A DNA stretch of 64,000 nt from Myrmaecium sp. VS I D KN 1 (taxonomy: Eukaryota; Ascomycota; Dothideomycetes; Valsariales; Valsariaceae): contig JADQAV010000002.1 in the NCBI GenBank assembly GCA_019775845.1, positions 1,364,001-1,428,000 on the forward strand, read 5' to 3'. Position 1 is the stretch's first letter. Every line of letters starts with the position of its first letter. A model generated the notes under the pieces. It was not told where the DNA came from, ran no database searches, and was given only the letters and a program-made list of their open reading frames with translations. Of the stretch, positions 46,785-57,438 are shown piece after piece. The position numbers and the translations under genes are program-made.

Positions 46785-48505
46785 GGCCAGCGAACGGGGT
46801 CCACGCAAGCCTGAGGGGAGGACTGGCGGGCCGCCAAACCGGTTGAGGCAGGGCCAAGACGTTTGACGCGTGTCTACGGCCGTCCGGAGGCGTCGGCTGG
46901 CCAGCTGCTCCGTCCGCTCCTCGGCGAGCCTACGAATGGCTGTCGTACCTTTCGGTGCTCCCCCAAGGCTGGCCTGCCCGGCCGACATCCTATTTGGAAC
47001 GGCGGCCTGTCCGCCATCCACTGGCAATTCATCCATCCCACTCGGCCTTTCGACTTCCTCCTCTTCAGCCAGTCCGCATGCCTGGGGCATTCCGTCCGCA
47101 GCAGAACTGACTGCAGGTACTAATCGACCATTCACTCTCGCACAACTGAAGCCTTGTACAGTTCGGTACAGTTCGGTGCGAAAGTACTACCTAATCGATC
47201 CCATCCGAGCACCCCTGCACATACGGAGCGAGCGATCAAGCGCTGTGCTGCAGGATCCGCCGAGGCTGTTCGCCGGATTATTGCGTTGTTTCGCTGTCGT
47301 CGGGGCTTCTCACGAGGATTCGAACTAAATATCCGTACGGAGGTCCTGGCTGGGAATACCCACCGCGGTCGCATTCCCACATCCATCCATCATCAATCCT
47401 GTCATCTACCAGCCTTTTTATAACTTTTTGTTCGGAGCATCTCACCAAACACTCCGAACCCGACCATCTCTCAAAACACGCACAGCCGTGCAGGAGCTGC
47501 ATCCAAGGATTTCTCCCGCCCTTTTCCCTTTCCGCATCCTTTCCTCTCTGCCTCGGACGTACCAGCGAAGCAGGCACGCAGATATCTACACGGTACCTAC
47601 ATACTTACCTACAGGAACAGGGACCGGCGCGCGCGCAGAAGGAAAAGGAAAAAAAACAACTGACAGGCACGACGAGATCCATACGACGCCCGCTGTGCCG
47701 TTCCGTACCGTTGTACCGTCGTAGGAGTACCGTACCTCTCGATATTCTACAGCCCGAACGGTGAGGGGATACGCGGTGCTGCTGTACGGTTGCGGTGCCT
47801 ACATACCTACATTACTACTCCTACTACTACTTCGACTTGCTAGTAGTTATCCCATCCCACCTTTTATCGGGGCGGTCGTTTCTTCGCTGCGCGTCCTCTG
47901 CCCGTTTCGTCCAGCCGGCGGAGACAAATTAGCAATTGCGAGTCGGACTCTGGCCACTCTGATTGGCCGATTAGCGATCTGGTGGACAAGCTGACGACGC
48001 TCTGCCCTACCGGCTCACCCTCTGCTTGCGTCGCTCTCTCTCGCCAATCCCCTCTGCCACCGTTCAACTCACCCAGCCGAGCCCTACCACCTCACCGTCC
48101 TCCCATCCCTCCTCCCGTCTCATCTCCGCCGCCGCCCTCCTCCTCCTCTCTCCCTCAACCCCAACCATCAACACCACCTTCTCGACTCCATCCTCGCCCC
48201 GACGCTCGACGACGTTTTGTCTATGCGCTCTGCGGGCTCGCCGACTGCGGATTACAGCACATAGCACGACCGATTAGCCTTCTGACGTGCACTGACCCGC
48301 GACCGACTGTGGCGGACACTTCGACTTGGGCTGTGCAAGGAGCTGCGGTCGCAGCCTGGATTTCGGCACTTCTCACCTCAACGCTCACGACTCCCACCAC
48401 CACCATCACTTCACAAGAGTCCTCTCCCGATCGCACGAACCATTGCACGACTCATCTACTCGTCCACGGCTCGACTTCGTATCGTCACACGCCAAAATCA
48501 TCGCC
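46785..48505. other. Intergenic, MITE to png1
   Basis: No gene that I can support; overlapping frames on both strands at 46716-47328 have mixed composition. From about 48080 to 48200 the plus strand is a CT/CCTC-rich leader typical of fungal promoters, and the frame upstream of the png1 ATG stays open to 48326 without an ATG. GTAC-rich short repeats (TTCCGTACCGTTGTACCGTC) lie near 47701-47720. Confidence 0.4.
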
Positions 48506-49941
48506 ATGGCGCATCACCACCCTCGCCGGGGCGTCGAGGGCGCCAATCCGTTGCCGGACGCCCTCGCAAAAGACTTGACGGAGCGCTTCAGGCGGATATT
48601 GAGCACCAAGCGCATGAACGAATTGCAGTCACGATCACACTCTCGCTCAGAATCACCCGCTCGACGGGATCACGGAATTCTCTCTCCTCCGACGCATACT
48701 TCTCCGCCCTCCTACTCCTCACTCAAGAACATCCCTCTCGTACCGACACCGCCATCCGATGCCCGATCGATGCGTTTCAAGAACATGCTCCACTCTCTAT
48801 CGAACATGCCCTTGCGGTGGGAAAACCCTGGGCTCCTGGACGAAGCCCTTCGGGTCGTGCCTCTTCAGGACATCTACAACGAAGCGGAAGAGGAAAGCCA
48901 AGTCCTACAAGCAGAGGCCGAGTCTCTCCGACCAGGCTCCAGAGCCCAATGGGGATACCAGGATTGCGTTATCAGGGCTCTCCTTCGATGGTTCAAAAGA
49001 TCTTTCTTCACTTGGGTCAACAACCCTCCGTGCTCCACGTGCTATTCACCCACCATCGCCGTTGGCATGGCTGCACCCACGCCAGACGAGCAGGCACGCG
49101 GCGCCACTCAAGTCGAACTCTACCGTTGCTCCTTGGATGGCTGTGGTTGCTACGAGCGATTTCCTCGATATAGCGATGCCTTCGTACTGCTCCAGACCCG
49201 GAAAGGACGGTGCGGTGAATGGGCCAACTGCTTCAGTATGCTGTGCAGAGCGGTAGGGTCGAGGGTACGTTGGGTATGGAACAGCGAGGATCACGTCTGG
49301 ACCGAGGTCTACTCCGTTCACCGTAAACGATGGATCCATGTGGATGCTTGCGAAGAGGCATGGGATAAGCCGCGTCTGTATGCTGAAGGTATGTTACCGC
49401 TGCCTCTATCAATCATAATGATGCTAACCATCACTCTCAGGATGGGGCAAGAAATTGGCGTACTGCATCGCTTTCTCTGCTGATGGCTGTATGGATGTGA
49501 CCCGACGATATGTGCGCAACCCTTACAAGTATGCATTGGATCGTACACGTTGTACCGAGTCCGTGCTCCTACACATACTGGACGAAATCCGGGCAATGCG
49601 GCGATCCAAGCTCTCCAAGCAGGAGAAATTCCGATTGGAGGGTGAAGATATGCGGGAGCAGAAGGAACTCCGTGGATACATCATTTCGACCATTGCATCC
49701 GAATTGTGCAAAATCAAGGTGGAGGATATCCTTCGAGGAACACCGTCACCTCCGCGAGCAGACCCTGATGCCCAAAAGGCACAAGAGGCTGCTGAAGGTC
49801 GCCAGAGTGGTACGTCGAACCTGCTGATGATCGATGGATCTATTTCTAACCTACCTAGGATCTGCTGAATGGATTCGTGCTCGAGGAGAGGCTGGGAGGG
49901 GGAGCCCCAGACAGGACCCTCGCAACCAGCACCCCAGGTGA
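48506..49941 (+). CDS. png1: Png1, peptide:N-glycanase (transglutaminase-like)
   Basis: Cytosolic deglycosylating enzyme of ER-associated degradation that removes N-glycans from misfolded glycoproteins before proteasomal destruction, normally with Rad23. Exons: 48506-49388, 49441-49809, 49859-49941; introns 52 and 49 bp with TGCTAAC and TTCTAAC branch sites; 444 residues. Zinc-site cysteines are seen in [11 protein letters not shown] and [17 protein letters not shown]. The catalytic triad appears complete: C236 in [12 protein letters not shown]263 in [10 protein letters not shown] and D280 in [12 protein letters not shown], with the same 27 and 17 residue spacings as yeast Png1 (C191-H218-D235). 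Conserved [20 protein letters not shown] follows. Some filamentous-ascomycete Png1 proteins are described as catalytically degenerate; this one does not look so. The last exon codes [20 protein letters not shown]; retention of intron 2 would give a different short tail. Confidence 0.95.
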
Positions 49942-51367
49942 AGAGCAGGACACTCACCTTCAGCTTCCACAATCGTCATCCAGTGACCTTCTGGTTGATG
50001 CCAGCCAATTAATCACGCCGTCAATACTTGCCTGAAATTGGATCCTCCGGGTTGTAATCCGCCCCATTTACCAAGCATCGCTTCGCTTATCATCGCGCAA
50101 CCAAAACCCTCGCATCGTATCCTCGCCATGCTGCACGGCTCCAGGCCATGACTGCGTCGCTTGGAGAGGGCGAGCGCTCAGCGACACAATAGCTTAAATT
50201 TACATGACGCATCGTGCACTGTCAGCACGTGCAGTGGCCATAGATACTACGTCGACACCCATACTTATTTCATTTGTACCCTGGATCGCTTCCATTTACC
50301 ACGACCAACAGCCTCCTAATCATCGACACACGGCTCGGCGTTCTCATCGTCTCGTTCAAGCGTTTCCGACATGCGATATCGGGAGTTGGCATATCTACAT
50401 CTCTCTTACCCTTCGATTCATGGGCTTCTTTGGGCACATGCTCCCTATTGTGCCAATCGCACGACAGGCTTTATACCATTTGCTGCGCATTTCTGGGATC
50501 CAAACATCCACCTGTTGAAACTTGCATTGCTTTTCATGTTCCATCATGTTCCCTTGAGTTCTGGTTTGTTTGCATCCACGCATGGGAGAAGAGGAGGGTT
50601 TGTACTAGCATGGCGGCCTGAAAAAGGTCACGCTCCTGCTTTGCCTACTAGGGTGGAGTGACCCAGAGGTTGCGCCGAGGAGGGGACGTTCCTTACGTTT
50701 TCTTTTCCCTTTTTTCTAATGTGATTCCCAGCCTTCTCTTCTTCTTTTCTTCTCATAGGCCTCCCGCCTTGAACGGCTGGTCGAGTAGGGGGCGGATAAG
50801 GGCTCGAGGTTGGGGAGGTTTCTATCAAGAGTTTTTTTTTTATTTGTCACGGCTTATAGAGAAGGGATCACGGAGAGTGGGGGAAGGTTGTTCGATTAGT
50901 CCATCGGGGGACATGTGGCCGGGGAAGGGGATCTCTGTTCGACAGGAGGAGGCGAGGCGGCCGTGGCAGTGGCAGCGGCTGGAGATGCAATGCAAAACAG
51001 ACGCTTTTCATGACCGAATCCACACTCTATCTGGGCTTTCTTGATCCTGGGTGAAGGCAGATTGTCTACATGTTTGTGTCGCTCGAATCCGTTCGCCGGA
51101 GCTGCTGCGCCCCCTGCGGACTTTACACCCTTCGCAGCTACCGATGTTTGTCCATGACTGCCACTTTTCCTTTCTTTCCAAGTCGAGGCGGCCAGGTCGT
51201 CATCTGCCCTTCTCCTTCATACCTATATTATAGCGTGGCGTGGCATGCCCTGAAGTCACTTTCTGGATGGGAGGATGGGAGATCGCAAATAGGTATTTCG
51301 ATTGCTTCTATGAACACAAACGAGCGAGAGAGAAGTCTAAAAACAAGGGATCTACAGCGCATACTTT
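49942..51367. other. Convergent intergenic region, png1 to xanA
   Basis: 3' flanks of two convergent genes, 1.4 kb. Pyrimidine-rich at 50700-50750 plus strand. No RNA gene, repeat or credible CDS seen. Confidence 0.45.
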
Positions 51368-52649
51368 CTAACACTCAACGTCCGGCCCCATGGGCGGCGT
51401 GCTGGCCGCCAGGTTGCACTGCCGGAACAGCCTGACCTCGTCCTCAGCGAACGCGCCGACGACGGAGTGGATCACGCCCTGGTTGTTGAACAGGACCAGG
51501 TCGCCTTCCTGCCAGTCGTGGGGATACACGTATTTGGGCGCGATGGCGGGCCGCTGCAGCCGGTAGACGATGTCGCGCACCTTGTCCAGGTCGTCGATGA
51601 CGGCGCCGTCCTCGAGATGGATCTTCCGCACCGCGCTCGGGTGGATCTGCAGCGCCAACTTGCCCGTGACCGGGTTCTTCCAGCACATCGGCAGGATCAT
51701 GATCTTGTCCTGCTCGATGGGAGGAAGCTCCGCGTCCGGGAGCTCCTTGCCCTCGCTGATCATGCCCAGGCCTGTCGGCCGGGACGCGGCCGGCGACATC
51801 CAGATGTATGGGTGCGGGGCGTACTCGACCTTGCTCGTACGTACGAAGCGCTTGTCCTCCTCCGAGAGCAGATCGTACATGCGGTAGCCGGAGACGAACG
51901 CGGTGGTGCCGAGCGGCACGTCGAGTTCATCGCCAGTCCCGTCATCGTAGCGGCAGATCTGCCGGCGCCCCTTGGGGACTCTGACGGCTAGAAGCGATGT
52001 GACTCGTGGCGGGTTGAGGGCGTAGAGGGCGGCGTCGATATGCCAACGGAAGAAGCGGGTGTAGTCAAGGTCTTCTTCGTCGGGGATGTGCGTCTTGTGG
52101 AATTTGCGGTGGTGGGGGTGCCGCAGTTGAATGTCTTTCAGCCCCTCGTACTCCTTCACGAAACCGTTGCCGATGACCTGGACTTGCGGCTGATGCGGGA
52201 CGGTCTTGAGATCTGGGTGGAGTACGGAGCGTTTGGCATCAAGCGTCTTTCCGTGGCCGTAGGTGGTGACAGAAGGGTCGAAGCGTTTGGTAAGTTCATA
52301 CTGTGCCTTGGGCGACAACTCTGGCGATGTTTTGATCACAACGACGCTATTGCGGTACAGGGCATCGCGGATGAAGTCGAAGTCGGCATCTGCAGCGCAC
52401 GACGATCAGCTTGCTGTTACTGCAGCTTTGTGACAGCACAGTTTGCTTACCCAAGGTGGTTACCGATCCCCGGAGTGCACCAATGTATGTATGTCTTGAA
52501 CCCAATTCACCAACCGTCAAGTACAATCACGTCTCAGACTTACCGCTTATCTTCTCGAGATCAAGGCCGGTGATGACAGCACCGAAATCGATATCGGAGC
52601 CAGGCGGCTTGGGAATAGGTTCGAGGGTGGGAGTAGTGGAGTGCGGCAT
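51368..52649 (-). CDS. xanA: XanA, alpha-ketoglutarate-dependent xanthine dioxygenase
   Basis: Non-haem Fe(II) dioxygenase of the TauD family that converts xanthine to uric acid with 2-oxoglutarate and O2, giving succinate and CO2; in fungi it replaces or backs up molybdenum xanthine dehydrogenase in purine catabolism. Exons (minus): 52649-52544 and 52389-51368, intron 154 bp; 375 residues. It starts MPHSTTPTLEPIPKPPGSDI then DFGAVITGLDLEKIS. Iron ligands are H152 and D154 (RWHIDAALY) and H343 (GVIHSVVGAF); the 2-oxoglutarate arginine is in RLFRQCNLA. These positions sit three residues beyond those known for Aspergillus nidulans XanA (H149, D151, H340). Other family blocks: YGHGKTLDAKRSVLHPDLK, QVIGNGFV, LQIHPSAVRKIHLEDGAVID. 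The promoter carries GATA and UaY-like elements (separate entries). The first intron is longer than most here. Confidence 0.95.
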
Positions 52650-52738
52650 CGTGGGACAGGACGGGATTGTGGTGAGCTCGGCGTTCAATGGGAGCAACAA
52701 GTGGCGCTGGAAGGGAGGCAGGATGGGTGGGCAATCCG

Positions 52739-52747
52739 GTTATATAG
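52739..52747 (-). promoter_or_regulatory. TATA-like box of xanA
   Basis: Minus strand reads CTATATAAC about 90 bp upstream of the xanA ATG, a position compatible with a core promoter element. Confidence 0.5.
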
Positions 52748-52822
52748 AGTCACTGTACACCGCTGAGCATTGGAGAGTCTATCGGTGTGGAGAAACGCGG
52801 GGATGACCGAGGACCACTGGCA

Positions 52823-52837
52823 CTTATCGCCGATAAG
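52823..52837. promoter_or_regulatory. Palindromic double GATA site upstream of xanA
   Basis: CTTATCGCCGATAAG is a perfect 15-bp palindrome with a CGATAAG on each strand, i.e. two inverted HGATAR sites one base apart. AreA-type GATA factors (nitrogen metabolite derepression) bind such paired sites. It lies 174 bp upstream of the xanA start. Binding is inferred. Confidence 0.6.
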
Positions 52838-52918
52838 CAGTGGAGACGGTCTCGGGCCCTTGTGGAGACTCTCAATGATAAGACGCAGGTGGGTGGGCCC
52901 AAGGGGGGGCGATACCAC

Positions 52919-52930
52919 CGGAGCTGGCCG
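52919..52930. promoter_or_regulatory. CGG-N6-CCG element, UaY-like, upstream of xanA
   Basis: CGGAGCTGGCCG, followed by A, matches CGG-N6-CCG, the core of the UaY purine-pathway activator site (TCGG-N6-CCGA), with one outer base different. It lies 270 bp upstream of the xanA ATG. Zn2Cys6 sites of this form are short, so chance occurrence is possible. Confidence 0.5.
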
Positions 52931-53354
52931 ATGGGATGAGCGCCTGAGGCATTGGAACCGCTTGGGCTGGCACCTCACCGCAACCTGCTACCTATTGACA
53001 TTCTGTATCTATCTATAACTTACTGTACGTACGTTCTTTTCTAGCTTACTACAGTATGTTACGCAGTCCTCCGCAGTCCCTATTAGGTACCAGAATTATC
53101 TGACGTTCGACCGGCAGGTGTTTACCATGTGCACCGGCAATTGTAAAAATGCGGGGTAGGCTAGCTTACCTACATGCACGAAAGGAGATCAGCGTCGTGA
53201 ATGCCCGAAGAATGGCTGCTCGGCTGCCGAGGCTCTGCGCGCCCTTCGTCTCACTTCACTCACGTCTTGACGCTGACGGCGATGTGACCTACATACTGAC
53301 CTGTCGTGCACCTCAATAGTTGACTTATCTGTATAAGGATTATATTGCTCCATC

Positions 53355-55115
53355 ATGGCGTTCTTCGAGCCACCACTCCTGCTGCTCTGGCTGCTGACGA
53401 GCGCCTTTGTCATCCAAGTCATTATATCTGTTGTATATCCCGAATACTCCAAGCAAGGCCTCCTGAGTAACGTCGTATTCCTTCTCATCGCTTCCTATGG
53501 CGGTCTTTGCTGCATCTGGTATCTGGCTGTGTACCCGTTTTGGATCAGCCCGTTGCGCCATCTCCCCCATCCTCCTGTGCGTATCCGCGAGACCAGAGCT
53601 CTTATTCGTTGTCGATCGTCTCACGAAAGTACAGATGACATGGCGCCCAGGGGCCCAAGGTTATGCAACTTTCTCTAGGCCGGCGGGGAAATACTATCTC
53701 GACTGGATTACGAACATCCCCAACGATGGCCTGATCCTCTTTCGCGACATCTTCCACCGCAATCAGCTCCTCCTGACGAATCCGAAGACACTGGCAGAAG
53801 TGCTTGTGCTGAAAAGCTATGACTTCGAGAAGCCGAAAGAGGTGCGCGACTTCCTGCGGGTGGCCCTTGGAGATGGCTTGGTGGTCGTGGAAGGCGAGGA
53901 GCATAAGTTCCAGCGCAAACATGCCTCTCCAGCTTTCAACTACCGCCATATCAAGGAGCTGTACCCGATCTTCTGGGCCAAGGCCCTGGAGCTGGTTGAG
54001 TGTGTAGCCGCAGAGTCCTGTGAAAACAATGGCGTCGTTGAGGTCAATCACTGGGCGAGCAAGGTGACCTTAGACATCATCGGCCTGGCCGGGCTGGGGC
54101 GTGACTTCAACGCATTGAAGGCATCAGATGACGAGCTGGTCAAAAACTATGAAGTGCTGCTCGATCCCACGCCAGAGAGAGTGGTATATTTCACGCTCAA
54201 CGTGCTCTTCTCGCCGAGGATAGTGAAGCTGCTACTTTGGAAAGTCAATCGCATTGTGTCCCAGACGACATCGAATCTGCGGACCATTTGCCGGAATCTG
54301 GTACAGGACAAGAAAGCGCACGTCGGCAGACAAGAGGGATCAAAGGATATTTTGTCGCTCCTCATAGCGTCCAACAACTTTGCTGACGACCAACTCGTCG
54401 ACCAGCTTCTCACTTTCCTCGCAGCAGGGTAAGTATTCACCACCTGATGCATCTTACACCGTTGTTAGGCGTCTTACTGACCGTCTGAAGCCACGAAACG
54501 ACCTCTTCAGCTTTCACGTGGGCAACATACCTTCTAGCCATTAACCCATCTGCTCAACGTTGTCTCCGCAGTGAAGTGCGGGCGGCTCTTCTGTCAAGCT
54601 CGGTGTCGGACCAAGCTTCTTCCCCTAAAGACACTTCCGCCCTCATCGAATCCCTTCCATACCTGCACGGCGTTTGTAGCGAAACCTTACGCCTCTATCC
54701 CACTGTTCCCGCCACCGTTCGCCGAGCCATCCGTCCAACCATGGTCGGATCCGTCCAGGTCCCGCAAGGCACCCATCTGCACATCTGCCCCTGGGCCGTC
54801 AATCGGGACCCCCATCTCTGGGGACCGGACGCCAGCCAGTTCGTCCCGGAACGCTGGATTGACCCCGACACCAGCAAAGCAAACAACCACGGCGGTTCAG
54901 AAAGTAATTACTCCTCCCTGACCTTCTTGCATGGCCCCAGAAGCTGTATCGGCGAGCGGTTCGCGCGAGGGGAACTGAAGGCCCTTGTCGCAGCGTTCGT
55001 CGGGAGGTTTGAATGGGAACTGGCCGATAAAGACGAGGCCATCTTGCCTGCGGGCGTCGTCACTACGAAGCCGAGGAACGGGATGCACCTACAAATTAAG
55101 CGATTGGAGAGCTGA
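53355..55115 (+). CDS. Cytochrome P450 monooxygenase
   Basis: ER-anchored haem-thiolate monooxygenase. Exons: 53355-53580, 53651-54428, 54491-55115 (introns 70 and 62 bp); 542 residues. The N-terminus has two hydrophobic helices (LLLLWLLTSAFVIQVIISVV and VVFLLIASYGGLCCIWYL), then the proline-rich hinge LRHLPHPP. P450 signatures in order: helix C HKFQRKHASPAF, I-helix AGHETTSS, ExxR in CSETLRLYP, PERW, and the haem loop FLHGPRSCIG with C487 as thiolate ligand. The first intron boundary was set by frame: donor at 53581 (GTATCC) joined to 53651; a nearby GTGCGT would break the frame. Sequence IPNDGLI after the hinge is shared by a broad group of fungal P450s related to fatty-acid and xenobiotic hydroxylases; no family number can be given without a search. 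Substrate unknown. It shares its promoter region with xanA. Confidence 0.92.
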
Positions 55116-55300
55116 GTGGGGTTCAAGTTTGTTCTATTATGGGGTCGATGGTCGATACTGCAGACGTTGCCCACATGCAGTTTGACTCAAGGTTGAGCAA
55201 AAAGCTTATCTTTGCCTCGCCATCATTACTGTCGGAGAAGAACGCGGAGGTGGTAAGTACCAGCAAAAAGAGAAGCCCTCAGTGAGGACTTCTCGTGACA
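55116..55300. other. Short interval, P450 3' flank
   Basis: P450 3' UTR and the 3' trailer of the tRNA-Ile gene on the minus strand. Confidence 0.4.
55265..55269 (-). terminator. Pol III terminator for tRNA-Ile (T5)
   Basis: Five T on the minus strand, 31 bases after the mature tRNA 3' end; the nearest T run in the transcribed direction. Confidence 0.6.
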
Positions 55301-55400
55301 TGGTCACTACGAGGGTCGAACTCGCGACCTTGGCGTTAACAACATCGCATGTAATATGCTGATATTAGCACCACGCTCTAACCAACTGAGCTAAGCGACC
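55301..55400 (-). tRNA. tRNA-Ile(AAU) with a 26-nt intron
   Basis: Minus strand begins GGTCGCTTAGCTCAGTTGG and ends AGTGACC plus discriminator A; the acceptor stem pairs over 7 bp with one G-U. Box A is TAGCTCAGTTGG and box B GAGTTCGACCC. The anticodon loop CTAATAA (anticodon AAT, read as IAU) is closed by a stem TGGTG/CGCCA with one wobble. A 26-nt insertion sits after position 37, the standard place of nuclear tRNA introns, so it must be removed by the tRNA splicing endonuclease. 74 nt after splicing. Confidence 0.95.
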
Positions 55401-56078
55401 TGATTGGTAGATCTGATGACTAAGGTGTGGCCCTTTCAATATATGAAGTGTAAATTCCCAGGCCGGGAAGGGGACGCGAAATGCTTCGTTTGGATCGTCT
55501 AGCTGTCTACGCAGTCTACACAGGCTGTCCTGAGATGATTTAGAGTAAGGCCGCGTGCTCATGGCACTCTCCCAAGAGTTCGGATCGCGTTACGGTAGGC
55601 ACGAGAGTAGATGCACGGAATATAATTGTTGAAGTCGGAACAAACAATGAGAGAGCAATGGCGAACCCGCATGGGGCACACATAGATTTACTGACGACAC
55701 GTTAGATATCATGAAACGGTGTAACTGATCTGGAGCCGTTGACCAGACCATGTCCTCGGAACCGGTTGGTGAACTGCTCCTTCCGCAGCAGCATGACGAG
55801 GATGACGTCGACTCTTAGAGTTCCATATGCTATACATCTCCCGGTCTAGCATAGCCTGCGGTTGAACCTCCAGATGCAACGCTGACTGGGGAAAGACGCC
55901 AGTTTTTCTTCAATGCCTCTTCCAGAGCTACGCTGTCCCAAGCGGTGCTCAGCATGAGATACTGAATCGTAGGGTCATACGTTCAGCAGCCCCTTACCTC
56001 AGAGAGGCAGACTGGACCCTTCTGCGTCTGAGGGGAAATACGCTGCGTTTCGGTCTTAGAAAGTTGTCAGCCCGCACT
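55401..56078. other. Intergenic, tRNA-Ile to rrp43
   Basis: 5' flank of the tRNA gene and 3' flank of rrp43. No gene seen. Confidence 0.45.
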
Positions 56079-57146
56079 TCAAGCTCCGAAAGCTTGCGCC
56101 CATTCCTTCCACCTCTTCTCCGCACTGTGTACAATGTCGTTCAGCGACTTAGGCCCAACGACCCCACCGCCATTCTTCTCAATTCTTCTGATGGTATCAG
56201 TACCACCCTGGGAAAGGTCAACGGTAACAGTAACGGTTTCTCTGCACAAAGTCTCCTCGAACCCATCAGGATCCGCCAGGACCCAGCTCTTGGCTTCGTC
56301 ATGCCCTTTGCCTTCTCTCCTGCCAGCCTTTCCGCTAGGATCGAAGACAGCGAAGGTGGACGCTACAGGCAGCCCCCGCAAGTCCAGTTGTGTTGCCTCC
56401 GCCACTCGATCGGAGCACAGAATACACTCCAGATCCTGCTCCCACCATGCTCTCGGCAATTTCGTCTCCCTGAGCGTTGCTAACACAGCCGCCCACGCGG
56501 CATCGAACGCGTTTCCATCCAAACTGATAAATACGACATCCAGATACAATGTCCAGTAGGCCTTGACTTCTTCCTCAACTTCCTTCTCCGGCTCGTCTTC
56601 TTCGTCCAGCACGTTGGGAGGCGTATACATGATCCTGAGGTCCTTCGCCCGCACAAGTCTCGACGCATGCAGGAGTCTGAGTAACCGCGACGTCAATGAT
56701 TGCGCCAGCACCGTCGGCGGGGCGCCGGGAAGATATGCAGGAGTGCTGCCCGTAGCAAGCTCGATATTCGGAACCAGGAGACCCAAGCGCGCCAGCTCTT
56801 CGGCGTCGTCCTCTTCCTCGAGCTGAATCCCACCCGCTGGATTCGTGTTGACAGGTTCCGGTGGATTCGGGACGTCGCTGGCTAATAGGATCTCTCCGCG
56901 CACCCCGCACACCACGGCCGTGTCACCCACACGAACCACCGCGCTGCCGGAAGCGTGCGTCAACGAGCCAGTGTGAATCGTGGGGGGGCGATGCTCGAGA
57001 GGTGCGCGGCCATTGGCGCGAAGGGAGGGTGTAGAGTTGGTTGACGGGTCCAAGTGAGCAAGAAGGTACGGCGATGGAGAGAGGGCTGCGAAGATCTCGC
57101 GGGGGAAAGACAGCACGGCATTTCCGGATGGGTCTTTGAGCGCCAT
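56079..57146 (-). CDS. rrp43: Rrp43-type RNase PH subunit of the exosome
   Basis: Structural subunit of the nine-membered exosome ring (Rrp43/EXOSC8 type), acting in nucleus and cytoplasm in 3'-to-5' RNA processing and decay; the eukaryotic RNase PH-like subunits are catalytically inactive. Intronless, 355 residues. It begins MALKDPSGNAVLSFPREIFA and has the RNase PH fold start RANGRAPLEHRPPTIHTGSL, then GSAVVRVGDTAVVCGVRGEI. Downstream are SLTSRLLRLLHASRLVRAKD, YWTLYLDVVFISLDGNAFDA and AWAAVLATLRETKLP, typical of the family; Rrp43 and Rrp42/Rrp45 are similar, and the Rrp43 call rests on the N-terminal sequence and length. Acidic insertions (EEEDDAEE and DEEDEPEKEVEEEV) are peculiar loops of fungal members. 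ATG at 57146 is the only plausible start. Confidence 0.87.
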   Translation of the reverse strand: MALKDPSGNAVLSFPREIFAALSPSPYLLAHLDPSTNSTPSLRANGRAPLEHRPPTIHTGSLTHASGSAVVRVGDTAVVCGVRGEILLASDVPNPPEPVNTNPAGGIQLEEEDDAEELARLGLLVPNIELATGSTPAYLPGAPPTVLAQSLTSRLLRLLHASRLVRAKDLRIMYTPPNVLDEEDEPEKEVEEEVKAYWTLYLDVVFISLDGNAFDAAWAAVLATLRETKLPRAWWEQDLECILCSDRVAEATQLDLRGLPVASTFAVFDPSGKAGRREGKGHDEAKSWVLADPDGFEETLCRETVTVTVDLSQGGTDTIRRIEKNGGGVVGPKSLNDIVHSAEKRWKEWAQAFGA

Positions 57147-57438
57147 TGTTGGTATTCGAAGGCTGAAAGACGATGACTTGCGGTAGACGAAGAAGCACGT
57201 CTCGAAATTGTTTGGCGTCGGGTCGGCGGGGCAGTCAAGTGCTTGGCGCTAATGGTGAAGAAGCCTGAGGCATCTTCTACTGGCCAAAAGCCTGGAAGCT
57301 CTTTAGATAGGTAGGCCCGAATGACGTAGTGCTACAACTACTACCTTCGCGAGCTGGTCGCCTACTTTCCGAAAGGAAAAGAAACAAACTTACCTCAATA
57401 CTACCACGACGGCTGCAAGTCGTTCCTAAAGCCCGAAG

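Larger units (their letters stand above)
52650..53354. promoter_or_regulatory. 705-bp divergent promoter shared by xanA and the P450 gene
   Basis: The two start codons face away from each other across 705 bp. On the xanA side there are a TATA-like sequence, a palindromic GATA pair and a CGG-N6-CCG element in the order expected for nitrogen/purine control. The P450-proximal half contains CTGTACGTACGTTC-type sequence and no clear known operator. No separate gene is seen in the interval. Confidence 0.6.

Noticed and set aside
46716-47328. Frames of 139 (minus) and 152 (plus) codons beside the MITE
   Set aside because: One of them starts inside the MITE terminus, and neither has a family signature.
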